Positions 36,288-45,425 of a stretch of DNA of 52,452 bases are shown in pieces. Made by a program: the position numbers and the translations under genes. Every line of letters starts with the position of its first letter. Within the stretch, counting starts at the first letter, position 1. Under the pieces are notes generated by a model that worked only from the letters and a program-made list of their open reading frames with translations, was not told where the DNA came from and ran no database searches. The DNA is from RGIG6307 sp964424345 (GTDB lineage Bacteria; Bacillota; Clostridia; Lachnospirales; Lachnospiraceae), in contig CAYRIK010000010.1 of NCBI GenBank assembly GCA_964424345.1, forward strand, positions 1-52,452. Reading direction: 5' to 3'.

Positions 36288-37703
36288 TTAGATATTCTTT
36301 GCATTTTTTGCAAATGCCATGTAACCTCTGTATGCTTCGTAAACGTCTGCTTTAGAAGTAGCTTCCCATGGTGCATGCATGTTCATAACAGCTACACCGC
36401 TATCGATTACGTTCATGCCATATGTTGCAAGAATATATGCGATTGTACCGCCGCCGCCTAAATCTACGCGACCAAGTTCTGCTGTCTGGAAGTTGATATT
36501 TTCTTTTTCCATAATATCTCTAAGATGTGCAAGATATTCTGCATTTGCATCGTTAGAACCACTCTTTCCGCGAGAACCTGTAAATTTATTGAATACCATA
36601 CCGCCGCCTAAGTAAGCAACGTTCTTTCTGTCAAAGCAAGATGCAAAGCTTGGATCAAATGCACTGCTTACGTCAGAACTTAACATTGTACTTCTGCTTA
36701 AACATCTGCGGATATTTAATTCAGAATATTCGCCTGTTAAATTCATTACTTCTGCAAGGCTGTTTTCAAAGAAATAACCCTTCATACCTGTTGCACCAAC
36801 AGAACCGATTTCTTCTTTATCTACTAAAATACAGCAAAGAGTACGATCTGTAGGTTCTACGTCTAACATTGCCATCATAGATGTGTATGCACAAACTCTA
36901 TCATCCTGACCATAAGCTAATACGATGCTTCTGTCAAAACCAGCTTCTCTTGCTTTACCAGCTGGAACGATTTCTAATTCAGCAGAAAGGAAATCTTCTT
37001 CTTCTACATCATACATATTCTTTAAGATGTCTAAAACACCCTTCTTAACAGCTTCTTTTACAGGCTCTTTTTCTTCGCTGCCTTCTTTTTTGATACAGAT
37101 TGGCTTATTTCCAACGATTAAGTCTAATGCTTCACCAGGAATTACTTCGCCAGCTTTTTTCTGTAACTGTTCCTGAGCTAAATGAACTAAAATATCAGAA
37201 ATAAAGAATACTGGATCATCTTCTGCTTCACCAACATTAACGATTACAGTAGAACCATCTTTCTTTACGATTACACCATGAAGAGCAAGTGGAGTTGCTA
37301 CCCAGTGATATTTCTTAATACCGCCATAGTAATGTGTATCTAAGTATGCGATACCATTGTCTTCATATAAAGGATTCTGCTTTACATCGATTCTTGGAGA
37401 GTCAATATGAGCACCTAAAATGTTCATACCATTTTCTAATGGCTCTTTACCAATACGATACATTGCGATGGACTTATTCATCCATACCTGATATACCTTA
37501 TCGCCTTCTGTTAACTTCTTTCCTTCTTTGATTGCCTGTTCTAATGAAATATAACCAGCATCTTCGATTGTATTTACGATTGTATCAATACATTCTCTTT
37601 CTGTCTTACCTTCGTCTAAGAATTTACGGTAACCATCGATAAAAGTATCTACCTTTGCCTGTGTAGCTTCATCATAGATTTCCCATGTATTTTTCTTTTC
37701 CAT
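36288..37703 (-). CDS. M18-family aminopeptidase
   Basis: A 471-residue cytosolic metallopeptidase. NILGAHIDSPRIDVKQNPLYED contains the first metal ligand and Asp, LVDKEEIGSVGATG carries the catalytic Glu pair, and GRVDLGGGGTIAYILA and VAVMNMHAPWEATSKAD follow, in the order of M18 (DAP/Lap4) peptidases. It removes N-terminal residues from peptides. It is a single gene behind its own promoter. AAGGAGGAAT precedes the ATG. Confidence 0.9.
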   Translation of the reverse strand: MEKKNTWEIYDEATQAKVDTFIDGYRKFLDEGKTERECIDTIVNTIEDAGYISLEQAIKEGKKLTEGDKVYQVWMNKSIAMYRIGKEPLENGMNILGAHIDSPRIDVKQNPLYEDNGIAYLDTHYYGGIKKYHWVATPLALHGVIVKKDGSTVIVNVGEAEDDPVFFISDILVHLAQEQLQKKAGEVIPGEALDLIVGNKPICIKKEGSEEKEPVKEAVKKGVLDILKNMYDVEEEDFLSAELEIVPAGKAREAGFDRSIVLAYGQDDRVCAYTSMMAMLDVEPTDRTLCCILVDKEEIGSVGATGMKGYFFENSLAEVMNLTGEYSELNIRRCLSRSTMLSSDVSSAFDPSFASCFDRKNVAYLGGGMVFNKFTGSRGKSGSNDANAEYLAHLRDIMEKENINFQTAELGRVDLGGGGTIAYILATYGMNVIDSGVAVMNMHAPWEATSKADVYEAYRGYMAFAKNAKNI

Positions 37704-37773
37704 TGTATATTCCTCCTTGAAACGTTAAAACGGGGAATGCGAATATGTTCGCACAAACGCCCATACTGCTTAT

Positions 37774-37802
37774 ATCATATCTTTTCTTTATCAAAAATGC
37801 AA
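37774..37802 (-). promoter_or_regulatory. Possible promoter of the aminopeptidase gene
   Basis: Minus strand: TTGCAT (37802-37797), 17-bp spacer, TATGAT (37779-37774). It lies between the two-hairpin element (37871-37940) and the gene start. Confidence 0.45.
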
Positions 37803-37870
37803 GTATATAGTTCGTTGTTTTTCACAATAATCTTCCTATCTGTTTTTACAAAGCAATACTTTCTCTTTAC

Positions 37871-37940
37871 GCTCGTGTGCATCTCGGCAGAGCGTTTTTA
37901 TATACCAACAAATGAGTAATCTCCTGGTATATAAAAAAAG
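37871..37940. repeat. Two-hairpin element, copy A (downstream of pheT terminator)
   Basis: A ~70-bp segment that is clearly similar to 41530-41600. It contains a 9-bp inverted repeat (TATATACCA around the ATGAGTAAT core), an A-rich end and a smaller inverted repeat (GCTC..GAGC). It fills most of the 37704-38021 spacer together with the pheT terminator and the aminopeptidase promoter; no gene is seen in that spacer. Confidence 0.7.
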
Positions 37941-37974
37941 TTCCCTTTACGCACTTTTCGTAAAGAGAACTTTT
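37936..37974 (-). terminator. Terminator of pheT
   Basis: A 16-bp stem with one G-U pair, 7-nt loop, followed on the minus strand by TTTTTTT. It lies about 48 bp past the pheT stop. Confidence 0.9.
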
Positions 37975-38021
37975 CCCATATTTGTTTGACATATGAATGT
38001 CTATTATATCATGTTACAATA

Positions 38022-40442
38022 TTATTTACGCAATTCTGCTCCAAGCTGCTCTAAACCATTTAAGATTTTCTTCATTGCACCTGTAACATCTGCTTCTTCT
38101 AAGTTTCTGTCTTTTGCACGGAATGAAATAGAATATGCAACAGACTTGAAACCTTCTTTGATCTGGCTGCCTTCGTAAACGTCGAATAAGTTTACATTTT
38201 CTAAAATCTTACCGCCACGCTGTGTAATGATATGTTCAATATCACCAACTAAAACGTGTTTTGGTACAGTCATGGAAATATCACGTGTTACTGCTGGGAA
38301 CTTAGAAACACCTTCATACTTATGATCAAAATCAGCTCTTGCTACTACATGAGGCATATCAATAACTGCAACATAAGCCTTTGTATTTAAGTCATAGTTT
38401 GCACAAACAGTTGGATGTACTTCACCAAGATAACCGATTACAACACCATCATAAACGATGTCTGCCTGACGGCCTGGGTGTAAGAAAGATTTCTTGTTCT
38501 TTGGATCATATTCTGCTTTTTTCTTTAATCCTACAGCAGAAAGGAACTGTTCTACAACACCCTTCATTGTGAAGAAATCGCCATCTCCGTAGAATCCAAG
38601 TGTAAACTGCATTCTTTCATCTGGAAGTTCTGTAACAGGCAATGCCTTTGGAAGATAAATGTTTGCAAGTTCATATAATTTTACATCTTTATTACGTCTG
38701 TTGTAGTTTGTTGCAAGGCTTGTCAACATACCATTTAAAGAGATTGTTCTCATAACAGAGAAATCTTCACCTAATGGGTTAGAAATTGTAACTGTCTTAC
38801 GAAGTTCACTGTCAGCAGGTAATAACAATTTGTCAAATACCTTTGGACTTTCAAAGCTGTAGCACATACCCTGAGAAAATCCGTTTGCTTCTGCGATTTC
38901 TCTTGCTTTTGCTTCTACTACAAGCTTGAATGGAAGCTTACCGGATGTAGATTCTCCGCCTGGTAAAGAAGTTGGAATCTTATCATATCCATAGAAACGT
39001 GCTACTTCTTCTGCAAGGTCAGCCATACGAAGAACATCCTGTCTGAAAGAAGGAACTGTAAGCATATTTGTTTCTGCATCATATTCCATCTCTGTCAACT
39101 TAAAGATTTCTAACATTTCTTCATCAGAGATGTCTGTTCCAAGTAAATTATTGATACGTGCAGGCTCGAATGGAAGCTGTACAAGTGGCTTGAACTCTTT
39201 TTTCACATCAATCATACCGCTTACTACTTCACCACAGCCAAGTTCCTGAATTAACTGACATGCACGGTTGATAGCAGCTTCTGCATTTCTTGGGTCTAAT
39301 CCCTTTTCAAACTTACCAGAAGCATCTGTACGAACACCTACTCTCTTTGCACTCTTACGAATGTTAGAGCCATGGAATGTTGCAGCTTCAAACAGAACTG
39401 TCTTTACATTATCTGTAATCATGGAGTTTTCGCCACCCATAATACCAGCAATGCCTACTTCTTTTTCTGCATCACAGATCATTAATACTTCGCTGTCAAG
39501 CTTTCTTTCCTGACCATCTAATGTTACGAATGTATCACCATCATTTGCACGTTTTACAATAATCTTATTTCCTGCAATTGTGCTAAGATCATATGCATGC
39601 ATTGGCTGGCCATACTCTTCCATAACATAGTTTGTAATATCTACTAAATTGTTGATTGGACGAATACCGCTCTTTGCAAGTCTTCTCTGCATCCATTCAG
39701 GGCTTGGTCCAATCTTAATATTTGTACATACTCTTGCACAATATCTGGAACATAAATCCTGATCTAATACTTCTACAGATACATAATCTTCTACTTTTTC
39801 GTCGTTTTCCTTTACTTCTACTACTGGTGGAATAAAAGGTTTGCGGAATGTGATTGCAGCTTCTCTTGCAATACCAAGAACACTGTAGCAATCTACACGA
39901 TTGGATGTAATTTCATATTCAAATACGGTATCACGAAGACCAAGTAATGCAATCGCATCTTCACCAGGCTTTACGTCAGCTGGTAAAATATAAATACCAC
40001 TTTCTGGAGCGTCTGGATACATTTCTCTTGTAGAACCTAATTCTTCGATAGAACACATCATACCGTTACTTGGGATACCACGAAGCTTACCTGCTTTGAT
40101 CTTAATACCATCTTCTGGTAATGGACCACCGTCATGTCCGCCTGCAACTTTACCGCCGTCTAAAACAACAGGTACTTTATCTCCTTCTTTTACGTTAGAT
40201 GCACCTGTAACGATCTGAATTACTTCAGAGCCTACATTTACCTGACAAATAATCAACTTATCTGCATCTGGATGTCTTTCAATCTTTAAGATTTCACCAA
40301 CTACAATTTTATCTAAATTTTTGTCTAATTTTTCAAATCCTTCTACTTTTGTACCAGAAAGAGTCATTGCATCACAATACTCCTGATCTGTACATTCTAA
40401 TTCTGGAACATATGCTTTAATCCATGATAATGCTGTATTCAT
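38022..40442 (-). CDS. pheT: Phenylalanyl-tRNA synthetase beta subunit
   Basis: An 806-residue protein. An EMAP/OB tRNA-binding domain is at the N-terminus (about 45-150, IERHPDADKLIICQVNVG), followed by the B3/B4 editing domain, B5, a catalytic-like core and the FDX-ACB C-terminal domain (KFPAVTRDISMTVPKHV, about 710 to the end). It forms the alpha2beta2 enzyme with PheS, encoded 17 bases upstream. AGGAGGATATAAATTA precedes the ATG. Confidence 0.96.
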   Translation of the reverse strand: MNTALSWIKAYVPELECTDQEYCDAMTLSGTKVEGFEKLDKNLDKIVVGEILKIERHPDADKLIICQVNVGSEVIQIVTGASNVKEGDKVPVVLDGGKVAGGHDGGPLPEDGIKIKAGKLRGIPSNGMMCSIEELGSTREMYPDAPESGIYILPADVKPGEDAIALLGLRDTVFEYEITSNRVDCYSVLGIAREAAITFRKPFIPPVVEVKENDEKVEDYVSVEVLDQDLCSRYCARVCTNIKIGPSPEWMQRRLAKSGIRPINNLVDITNYVMEEYGQPMHAYDLSTIAGNKIIVKRANDGDTFVTLDGQERKLDSEVLMICDAEKEVGIAGIMGGENSMITDNVKTVLFEAATFHGSNIRKSAKRVGVRTDASGKFEKGLDPRNAEAAINRACQLIQELGCGEVVSGMIDVKKEFKPLVQLPFEPARINNLLGTDISDEEMLEIFKLTEMEYDAETNMLTVPSFRQDVLRMADLAEEVARFYGYDKIPTSLPGGESTSGKLPFKLVVEAKAREIAEANGFSQGMCYSFESPKVFDKLLLPADSELRKTVTISNPLGEDFSVMRTISLNGMLTSLATNYNRRNKDVKLYELANIYLPKALPVTELPDERMQFTLGFYGDGDFFTMKGVVEQFLSAVGLKKKAEYDPKNKKSFLHPGRQADIVYDGVVIGYLGEVHPTVCANYDLNTKAYVAVIDMPHVVARADFDHKYEGVSKFPAVTRDISMTVPKHVLVGDIEHIITQRGGKILENVNLFDVYEGSQIKEGFKSVAYSISFRAKDRNLEEADVTGAMKKILNGLEQLGAELRK

Positions 40443-40459
40443 TAATTTATATCCTCCTG

Positions 40460-41479
40460 TTAAAACTGCTTCAAGAAACGTTCATCATTTTCATAAAGAA
40501 GTCTCATATCATCAATTTCATATTTCAATAATGTGATACGCTCTAAACCTACACCAAATGCAAAGCCAGAGTATACTTCAGGGTCGATATTGCTCATTTC
40601 TAATACATGTGGATGAACCATACCACATCCTAAAATTTCAATCCAACCACTTCCCTTACAGAAACGACAGCCTTTTCCTCCGCACTTAAAGCAAGAAACG
40701 TCCATTTCTGCACTTGGCTCTGTAAATGGGAAATGATGTGGTCTGAATTTTACTTTTGTATCTTCACCAAACAATTCTTTTGCAAATACAGCTAATGTAC
40801 CCTTTAAATCTGCAAATGTGATATTTTTATCAATTACAAGACCTTCAATCTGGTGGAAAGATGGGCTATGTGTAGCATCTACTTCGTCAGCACGGAATAC
40901 ACGTCCAGGTGCTAACATACGGATTGGAAGCTTGCCTTTTTCCATTTCATGAACCTGTGTACCAGATGTCTGTGTACGAAGTAAAATATCGCCTGTAATA
41001 TAGAATGTATCCTGCTCATCCTTTGCTGGGTGATCTGCAGGAATATTTAATGCTTCAAAGTTGTAGTAGTCTTTTTCTACTTCAGGACCTTCTACTACTT
41101 CATATCCTAAACCAATAAAAATGTTTTCTACTTCTTCTAAAACAGTTGTATTTGGATGTCTGTGACCTCTTGGCTGAATCTTTGCTGGTAATGTAACGTC
41201 AATTTCTTCTGCTGCAAGACGAGCATCTAATGCTGCCTGTTCTAAATGCTTCTTTGCTTTTTCAAGATATGTTTCGATTTCTACACGAACATCATTTACC
41301 ATCTGACCAACCTTTGGTCTGTCTTCTGGTGCAACATCCTTCATAGATTTTAATACAGCAGTAAGTTCTCCCTTCTTACCAAGTATATTTACTCGCACAT
41401 CATTTAATTTGTCCAGATTGTCACTGTTTTCAATGCTTGCAAGTGCTTTCTGCTTGATTTCGTCAAGTTTTGCTTTCAT
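40460..41479 (-). CDS. pheS: Phenylalanyl-tRNA synthetase alpha subunit
   Basis: A 339-residue class II synthetase. An N-terminal coiled coil (about 1-85) that binds tRNA is followed by the catalytic core: PRGHRHPNTTVLEEVENIF, LRTQTSGTQVHEMEKG, RVFRADEVDATHSPSFHQIEGLV, and GFAFGVGLERITLLKYEIDDMR. It charges tRNA-Phe with PheT. Expression is under a T-box leader. AGAGGAGAAAAAAT precedes the ATG. Confidence 0.96.
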   Translation of the reverse strand: MKAKLDEIKQKALASIENSDNLDKLNDVRVNILGKKGELTAVLKSMKDVAPEDRPKVGQMVNDVRVEIETYLEKAKKHLEQAALDARLAAEEIDVTLPAKIQPRGHRHPNTTVLEEVENIFIGLGYEVVEGPEVEKDYYNFEALNIPADHPAKDEQDTFYITGDILLRTQTSGTQVHEMEKGKLPIRMLAPGRVFRADEVDATHSPSFHQIEGLVIDKNITFADLKGTLAVFAKELFGEDTKVKFRPHHFPFTEPSAEMDVSCFKCGGKGCRFCKGSGWIEILGCGMVHPHVLEMSNIDPEVYSGFAFGVGLERITLLKYEIDDMRLLYENDERFLKQF

Positions 41480-41529
41480 ATTTTTTCTCCTCTTCTATTT
41501 TTTCAAAAATCAGATGTTTTTCCCAATAC

Positions 41530-41600
41530 GCTTATGCTTATTCTAGTGGAGCGTTTTTATATACTAGAAAATGAGTAAGCTCCTAGTGTATAAAAAAAAG
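41530..41600. repeat. Two-hairpin element, copy B (between T-box terminator and pheS)
   Basis: Collinear with copy A at 37871-37940 across its whole length apart from one extra A and scattered substitutions. It directly abuts the T-box terminator's T-run and lies about 50 bp before pheS, so it is transcribed when the T-box allows read-through. Confidence 0.7.
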
Positions 41601-41631
41601 TCCCTTACAAGCTCTAACACCTGTAAGGGAC
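41592..41631 (-). terminator. T-box regulated terminator of pheST
   Basis: Perfect 10-bp stem (41600-41609 with 41622-41631) followed by eight T on the minus strand. It overlaps the region needed by the T-box antiterminator. Confidence 0.9.
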
Positions 41632-41856
41632 GAAATAATTCCGCGATACCACCCACGTTCCTGCCACAAACGGCAGACTCTCAAATTCGCTTAACGCGCT
41701 TAAAACGTCCTAACCTACTCTTTGTTCAATCAGGAAGCTCTGGTGGGAAATTCATGTCATATCTATACCTAAGTCAGCTTTCAGCCGATGACTGACTCTC
41801 TCTGTAGGAAGTATATCACACTACTGACACCTTCATTGCCTTTTTATTTTCAACTA
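41632..41856 (-). promoter_or_regulatory. T-box riboswitch of pheST (probably tRNA-Phe responsive)
   Basis: Minus strand: the T-box TGGGTGGTATCGCGG is at 41655-41641, about 10 bases before the terminator stem, as in classical T-box leaders. Upstream, a stem I-like region has AGAGAG, GGCTG and an AGAGCTTCC stretch. A UUC triplet at 41749-41747, after GAAT, is a plausible Phe specifier; this assignment is tentative. An uncharged tRNA-Phe would favour the antiterminator. The 418-bp interval from pheS to the hydrolase (41480-41897) holds only the promoter, this leader and element B. Confidence 0.85.
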
Positions 41857-41862
41857 TGGCTT

Positions 41863-41891
41863 ATTTTATTACTTTTTATAAATCCTGTCAA
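41863..41891 (-). promoter_or_regulatory. Promoter of pheST
   Basis: Minus strand: TTGACA (41891-41886), 17-bp spacer, TAAAAT (41868-41863). This gives a leader of roughly 375 nt before pheS. Confidence 0.8.
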
Positions 41892-41897
41892 CCTCTT

Positions 41898-42866
41898 TTA
41901 TTTTTTTCTTGACAGTCTCTTACTTCGATTTGGCTCTGGAAGATTGTATCTTCTGCGGATAAATTCTGCTACTTCTTCCCATGCACGTTTGCTTTCTGGT
42001 ATCATGTTCAAACTCATTTGGAATTCATGGAACATACCATCATATACACTCAATTTGGAACGACAGCCATCTGCAAGTGCTTTTTTATGTGTATCTAAAG
42101 AATCGCTTAAAAGCATTTCATAACTTCCGACCTGAAATAACAGTGGCGGAAGTTTTCTAAAATGTCCGAATAATGGAGAAATATACGGATCTCTTGGGTC
42201 CGCATTTCCTATGTAATCAGAATCATACAGCATAGACTCTGTTGCATTGCCAAACAATGGATCATTTTTGAAATTAATGGAATAGCTTGTCCCATTACAA
42301 GTCAAATCCGTCCATGGACTCATAAGCACTGCTCCAAGCGGTAATGGATAATCATTATCTCTAAGATACATCATCAACGCTAATGCTAATCCGCCTCCTG
42401 CAGAATCCCCAACGACAATAATCTGTTCCGGATCATACTCTTGGTCCTCAATCAGCCATAAATATGCAGCAAATGCATCTTCTAAAGCTGCCGGATATGG
42501 ATTTTTGGGAGCAACTCTATAATCGATGGTAAGCACATCTCCGCCATGCAATATTTTGGAATATTTTACTGCCATCGTACGATAAATATTTTTCATCGGT
42601 CCAATATAAGCTCCACCATGTAATTGTAAGACCACACGACCTGTATTTCCTTTTTTCGGTCTTAAATATTCCATTGTAAACTTTTTATAAGGAAATACTG
42701 CATAAGAATACCCTTTTGGACAACTCCACTCTGGTTCTTTTGGATTTTTACGGAATGCTCCCGTCTGTATTGGTTTTTTTAATGGAGTCTCATTGACAAA
42801 ATCATGAATAAAATTTCTTACTATCTTACCTCTGATACTCGTTTCTTGTTTTCGCACAACTCTCAC
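41898..42866 (-). CDS. Alpha/beta hydrolase of the hormone-sensitive lipase type
   Basis: A 322-residue hydrolase. The oxyanion-hole HGGA is at 83-86, the nucleophile elbow GDSAGG is at 153-158 (Ser155), and an acidic residue near LLFQVGSYEMLLSDS plus His in GMFHEFQMS complete the triad. It is an acyl esterase or deacetylase; the substrate is unknown. The reading starts at GTG 42866, but a GTG nine bases further in is also possible. It is 6 bases after the acyltransferase gene, so the two may act as partners. Confidence 0.85.
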   Translation of the reverse strand: MRVVRKQETSIRGKIVRNFIHDFVNETPLKKPIQTGAFRKNPKEPEWSCPKGYSYAVFPYKKFTMEYLRPKKGNTGRVVLQLHGGAYIGPMKNIYRTMAVKYSKILHGGDVLTIDYRVAPKNPYPAALEDAFAAYLWLIEDQEYDPEQIIVVGDSAGGGLALALMMYLRDNDYPLPLGAVLMSPWTDLTCNGTSYSINFKNDPLFGNATESMLYDSDYIGNADPRDPYISPLFGHFRKLPPLLFQVGSYEMLLSDSLDTHKKALADGCRSKLSVYDGMFHEFQMSLNMIPESKRAWEEVAEFIRRRYNLPEPNRSKRLSRKK

Positions 42867-42872
42867 CTACAC

Positions 42873-44615
42873 CTAAATATGAAATCTTCTAATTAGTTCT
42901 CTAAATGTTGCTCTTCGTCTTAATCCAATCGTAAGTGCCATGATACATACTGCAACCACAAATGCCATAATTGCAAAAAATGGCTTCGTAATTGCTCCAC
43001 ATACTACAAGTAAAATTGGAATCAATGACCATATCGTAATGGATATCTGATACATAAAATAACTCTGCCATTTCACACGATGAAAATACATCAACGCCGT
43101 GATAATCACATCTGCTGCCATAATAGAAATCGGCATACACACATTCACACTGACTCTTTCCCAGCCAAATATATAATCCATTGCTATGACTAGGAGCTGT
43201 ACCAATACCATATACCACATAATAACTTTTCCAACACTAAGTTCTTTTTTTAATGTTCCTGTGGAAATTTCTTGTGGAAGCGGATAGTTTCCTTTATCAT
43301 GCTCTTGGTCTACTACTCCATTGCTTTCTAACGCACAAGAAATACCTTGTTCCTGCAATGTTCCAAAAAATGCCTTAGAAAGACGTTCGTCATCAAACAC
43401 CGTAGACAACGTGATCATCAAATTGTCCTGATATGCAATAATCGCACATTTTGCTGTCTGCTTATGAGATACACCGATTAATACATAAAAACTCTCAATA
43501 TAGGCATCATAAGGGGCTTCTACTTTAATTGGACCTAAATTAGATAATGTAACCGTATGCCCGCCATCTTTTTTAGAGAAGATAAGTTTCATTCCAAGTT
43601 TTTTCAAAGCAAGCGGAACAATTTTTAAATACCATTTCTTTTCCGTTGATACATTATAAGAAATCTTTTCTTCTAATTTTTCTTTTACAATCTGATCATC
43701 TATCTGTGCACCGACACTTGCTAAAATATCTTCAAATGTCACATCTTTTCCTTGTGACTCATAATTGATTGCTGTAACTGCAAAGAAGTTTGCCATCGTC
43801 TCTGAATTAAAGATACTGCGAAGATTGATTGGCAGATTCACTCCGATAAAAGGCTTTTTTTCTTTGTCTTTCACATATTCCTTGTAGATTGCAAAAATCA
43901 TAACAGCAGTAAGATATTTGGTAATACTTACACCATAGGATTTACTCACTTGCTTTAATTCCTTTAATGGAACACTTCCATGTACGATATTTTCTACACC
44001 AAAAGCAAGTTTCTTTCCTTCAATATGATATGCCTGTTTATTTTCGTATTTATACTTTGGTACATCTTTATAGTATTTTAAATAACTGTCTTCCGTCTCC
44101 GCTTTGATATGCTGTTCTCTTACAATCTCCGGAGTATCTAACTTATGTTTGATCTGAAGATATCTGCATGCCAAAAGTTTAGAAAAATTAACTGCCCCAA
44201 GTCCATCACTCAATGCATGATAAATTTCTACATTGATACGATTTTTGTAATAACTTACACGAAACAGATAATATGGTGCAATCTTATGTGATATATACTG
44301 ACAAGGATAGGTATCTTCTTTTTCCACTGTAATCTTTCTATGATTTGTCTCAAAGAAATACCAAAACAGTCCTCTTTTTAAACGCACACGAAAGCCTTCA
44401 AACTGTGGTAAAATATCATCCAATGCCTGCTGTAAGACAACTGGATCTATTTCTTCTTTTAACGTAACTGCAATACGAAACACATTACTTAAAGCAGAAT
44501 TTGTCACCAACGGAAAAATTTTACCTGTATTATCTAATCTTCTCCACTTTTGTCCTTGTGGATTTTTCTTTTTGGGAATTAATATATCTTTTATACTCAT
44601 ACGCTTCTGCTCCAA
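42873..44615 (-). CDS. Condensation-like acyltransferase with C-terminal membrane domain (DUF6320-like)
   Basis: A 580-residue protein. The first part resembles the condensation/alcohol acyltransferase fold and has the catalytic HxxxDG motif as HALSDG (His133, Asp137, Gly138); TVTLSNLGPI near residue 345 also fits. The last 120 residues contain four to five membrane helices (roughly 455-565) and resemble the DUF6320 domain, as recalled from memory. It probably transfers an acyl group at the membrane; donor and acceptor are unknown. It lies directly after the YihY gene and before the hydrolase. Confidence 0.7.
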   Translation of the reverse strand: MEQKRMSIKDILIPKKKNPQGQKWRRLDNTGKIFPLVTNSALSNVFRIAVTLKEEIDPVVLQQALDDILPQFEGFRVRLKRGLFWYFFETNHRKITVEKEDTYPCQYISHKIAPYYLFRVSYYKNRINVEIYHALSDGLGAVNFSKLLACRYLQIKHKLDTPEIVREQHIKAETEDSYLKYYKDVPKYKYENKQAYHIEGKKLAFGVENIVHGSVPLKELKQVSKSYGVSITKYLTAVMIFAIYKEYVKDKEKKPFIGVNLPINLRSIFNSETMANFFAVTAINYESQGKDVTFEDILASVGAQIDDQIVKEKLEEKISYNVSTEKKWYLKIVPLALKKLGMKLIFSKKDGGHTVTLSNLGPIKVEAPYDAYIESFYVLIGVSHKQTAKCAIIAYQDNLMITLSTVFDDERLSKAFFGTLQEQGISCALESNGVVDQEHDKGNYPLPQEISTGTLKKELSVGKVIMWYMVLVQLLVIAMDYIFGWERVSVNVCMPISIMAADVIITALMYFHRVKWQSYFMYQISITIWSLIPILLVVCGAITKPFFAIMAFVVAVCIMALTIGLRRRATFRELIRRFHI

Positions 44616-45425
44616 TCAAGTTCTTGTTTTTGTTATATAAGCTCCAAAATATGCACCATATAACAAAATATACATCGTAAAATACAGCCACAGCATAATA
44701 ATAACGATAATGCTGATACTTCCATAACTCGAAAAATCATTAAAATTATCTACATACACAGAAAAGCAATAAGAAAACACCGCACATCCTGCTGCTGCCA
44801 TCACACCTGCATAAAGTTGCTTTCGAATAGATGTTTTGACATTTGGTACAAATGTATACAATATTGTAAAAATAATACCTAATACAAAAACAGACAATAC
44901 ATATCTATATCGTAATACAACATTTGCTATCTCGTACAAAACAGTAATCCGAATTAAAAAGTTTTTATAAATACTTCGTCCGAATACAGACAACAACAAA
45001 GTAAACAGCAGACCAAACAACAATAAAATCGTATACAAACTAGAAACAATACGCAATTTTACATATCCTCTTTTTTCTACGATTCCATGAATCTCATTCA
45101 GTCCTCTTATCAAAGACAACATTCCTTTGCCCGCAGACCATATCGCAACTACAATTGCAATAGAAATGACTCCTGCATTGTTAGAATACACATATTCTGC
45201 CAACGTTACCATAAATTCTCTCGTTGCAAGCGGTAAAAACTGTACGATTGCATCTACTACAAGTTCCTCTGTCAATCCTGTAAACGGAATAATACAGCTA
45301 ACAATTACCAACATTGGCACAATAGATAAAATTACAAAAAATGCACTGCTCGCTGCATAAATTGAAATATTTTTTGTTCCTGCTCCTTTTACAAAATCTC
45401 GAATAGTCTCAATTATTATTCTCAT
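44616..45425 (-). CDS. YihY/BrkB-family membrane protein
   Basis: A 269-residue integral membrane protein with six predicted helices. SAFFVILSIVPMLVIV near the N-terminus, SAGKGMLSLIRGLNEI in the middle, and the terminal FNDFSSYGSISIIVIIMLWLYFTMYILLYGAYF match the BrkB/YihY family, once mislabelled RNase BN. The function is not established. It overlaps the SpoIID-like gene by 17 bp, and its stop abuts the next start, a tightly coupled operon. Confidence 0.88.
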   Translation of the reverse strand: MRIIIETIRDFVKGAGTKNISIYAASSAFFVILSIVPMLVIVSCIIPFTGLTEELVVDAIVQFLPLATREFMVTLAEYVYSNNAGVISIAIVVAIWSAGKGMLSLIRGLNEIHGIVEKRGYVKLRIVSSLYTILLLFGLLFTLLLSVFGRSIYKNFLIRITVLYEIANVVLRYRYVLSVFVLGIIFTILYTFVPNVKTSIRKQLYAGVMAAAGCAVFSYCFSVYVDNFNDFSSYGSISIIVIIMLWLYFTMYILLYGAYFGAYITKTRT

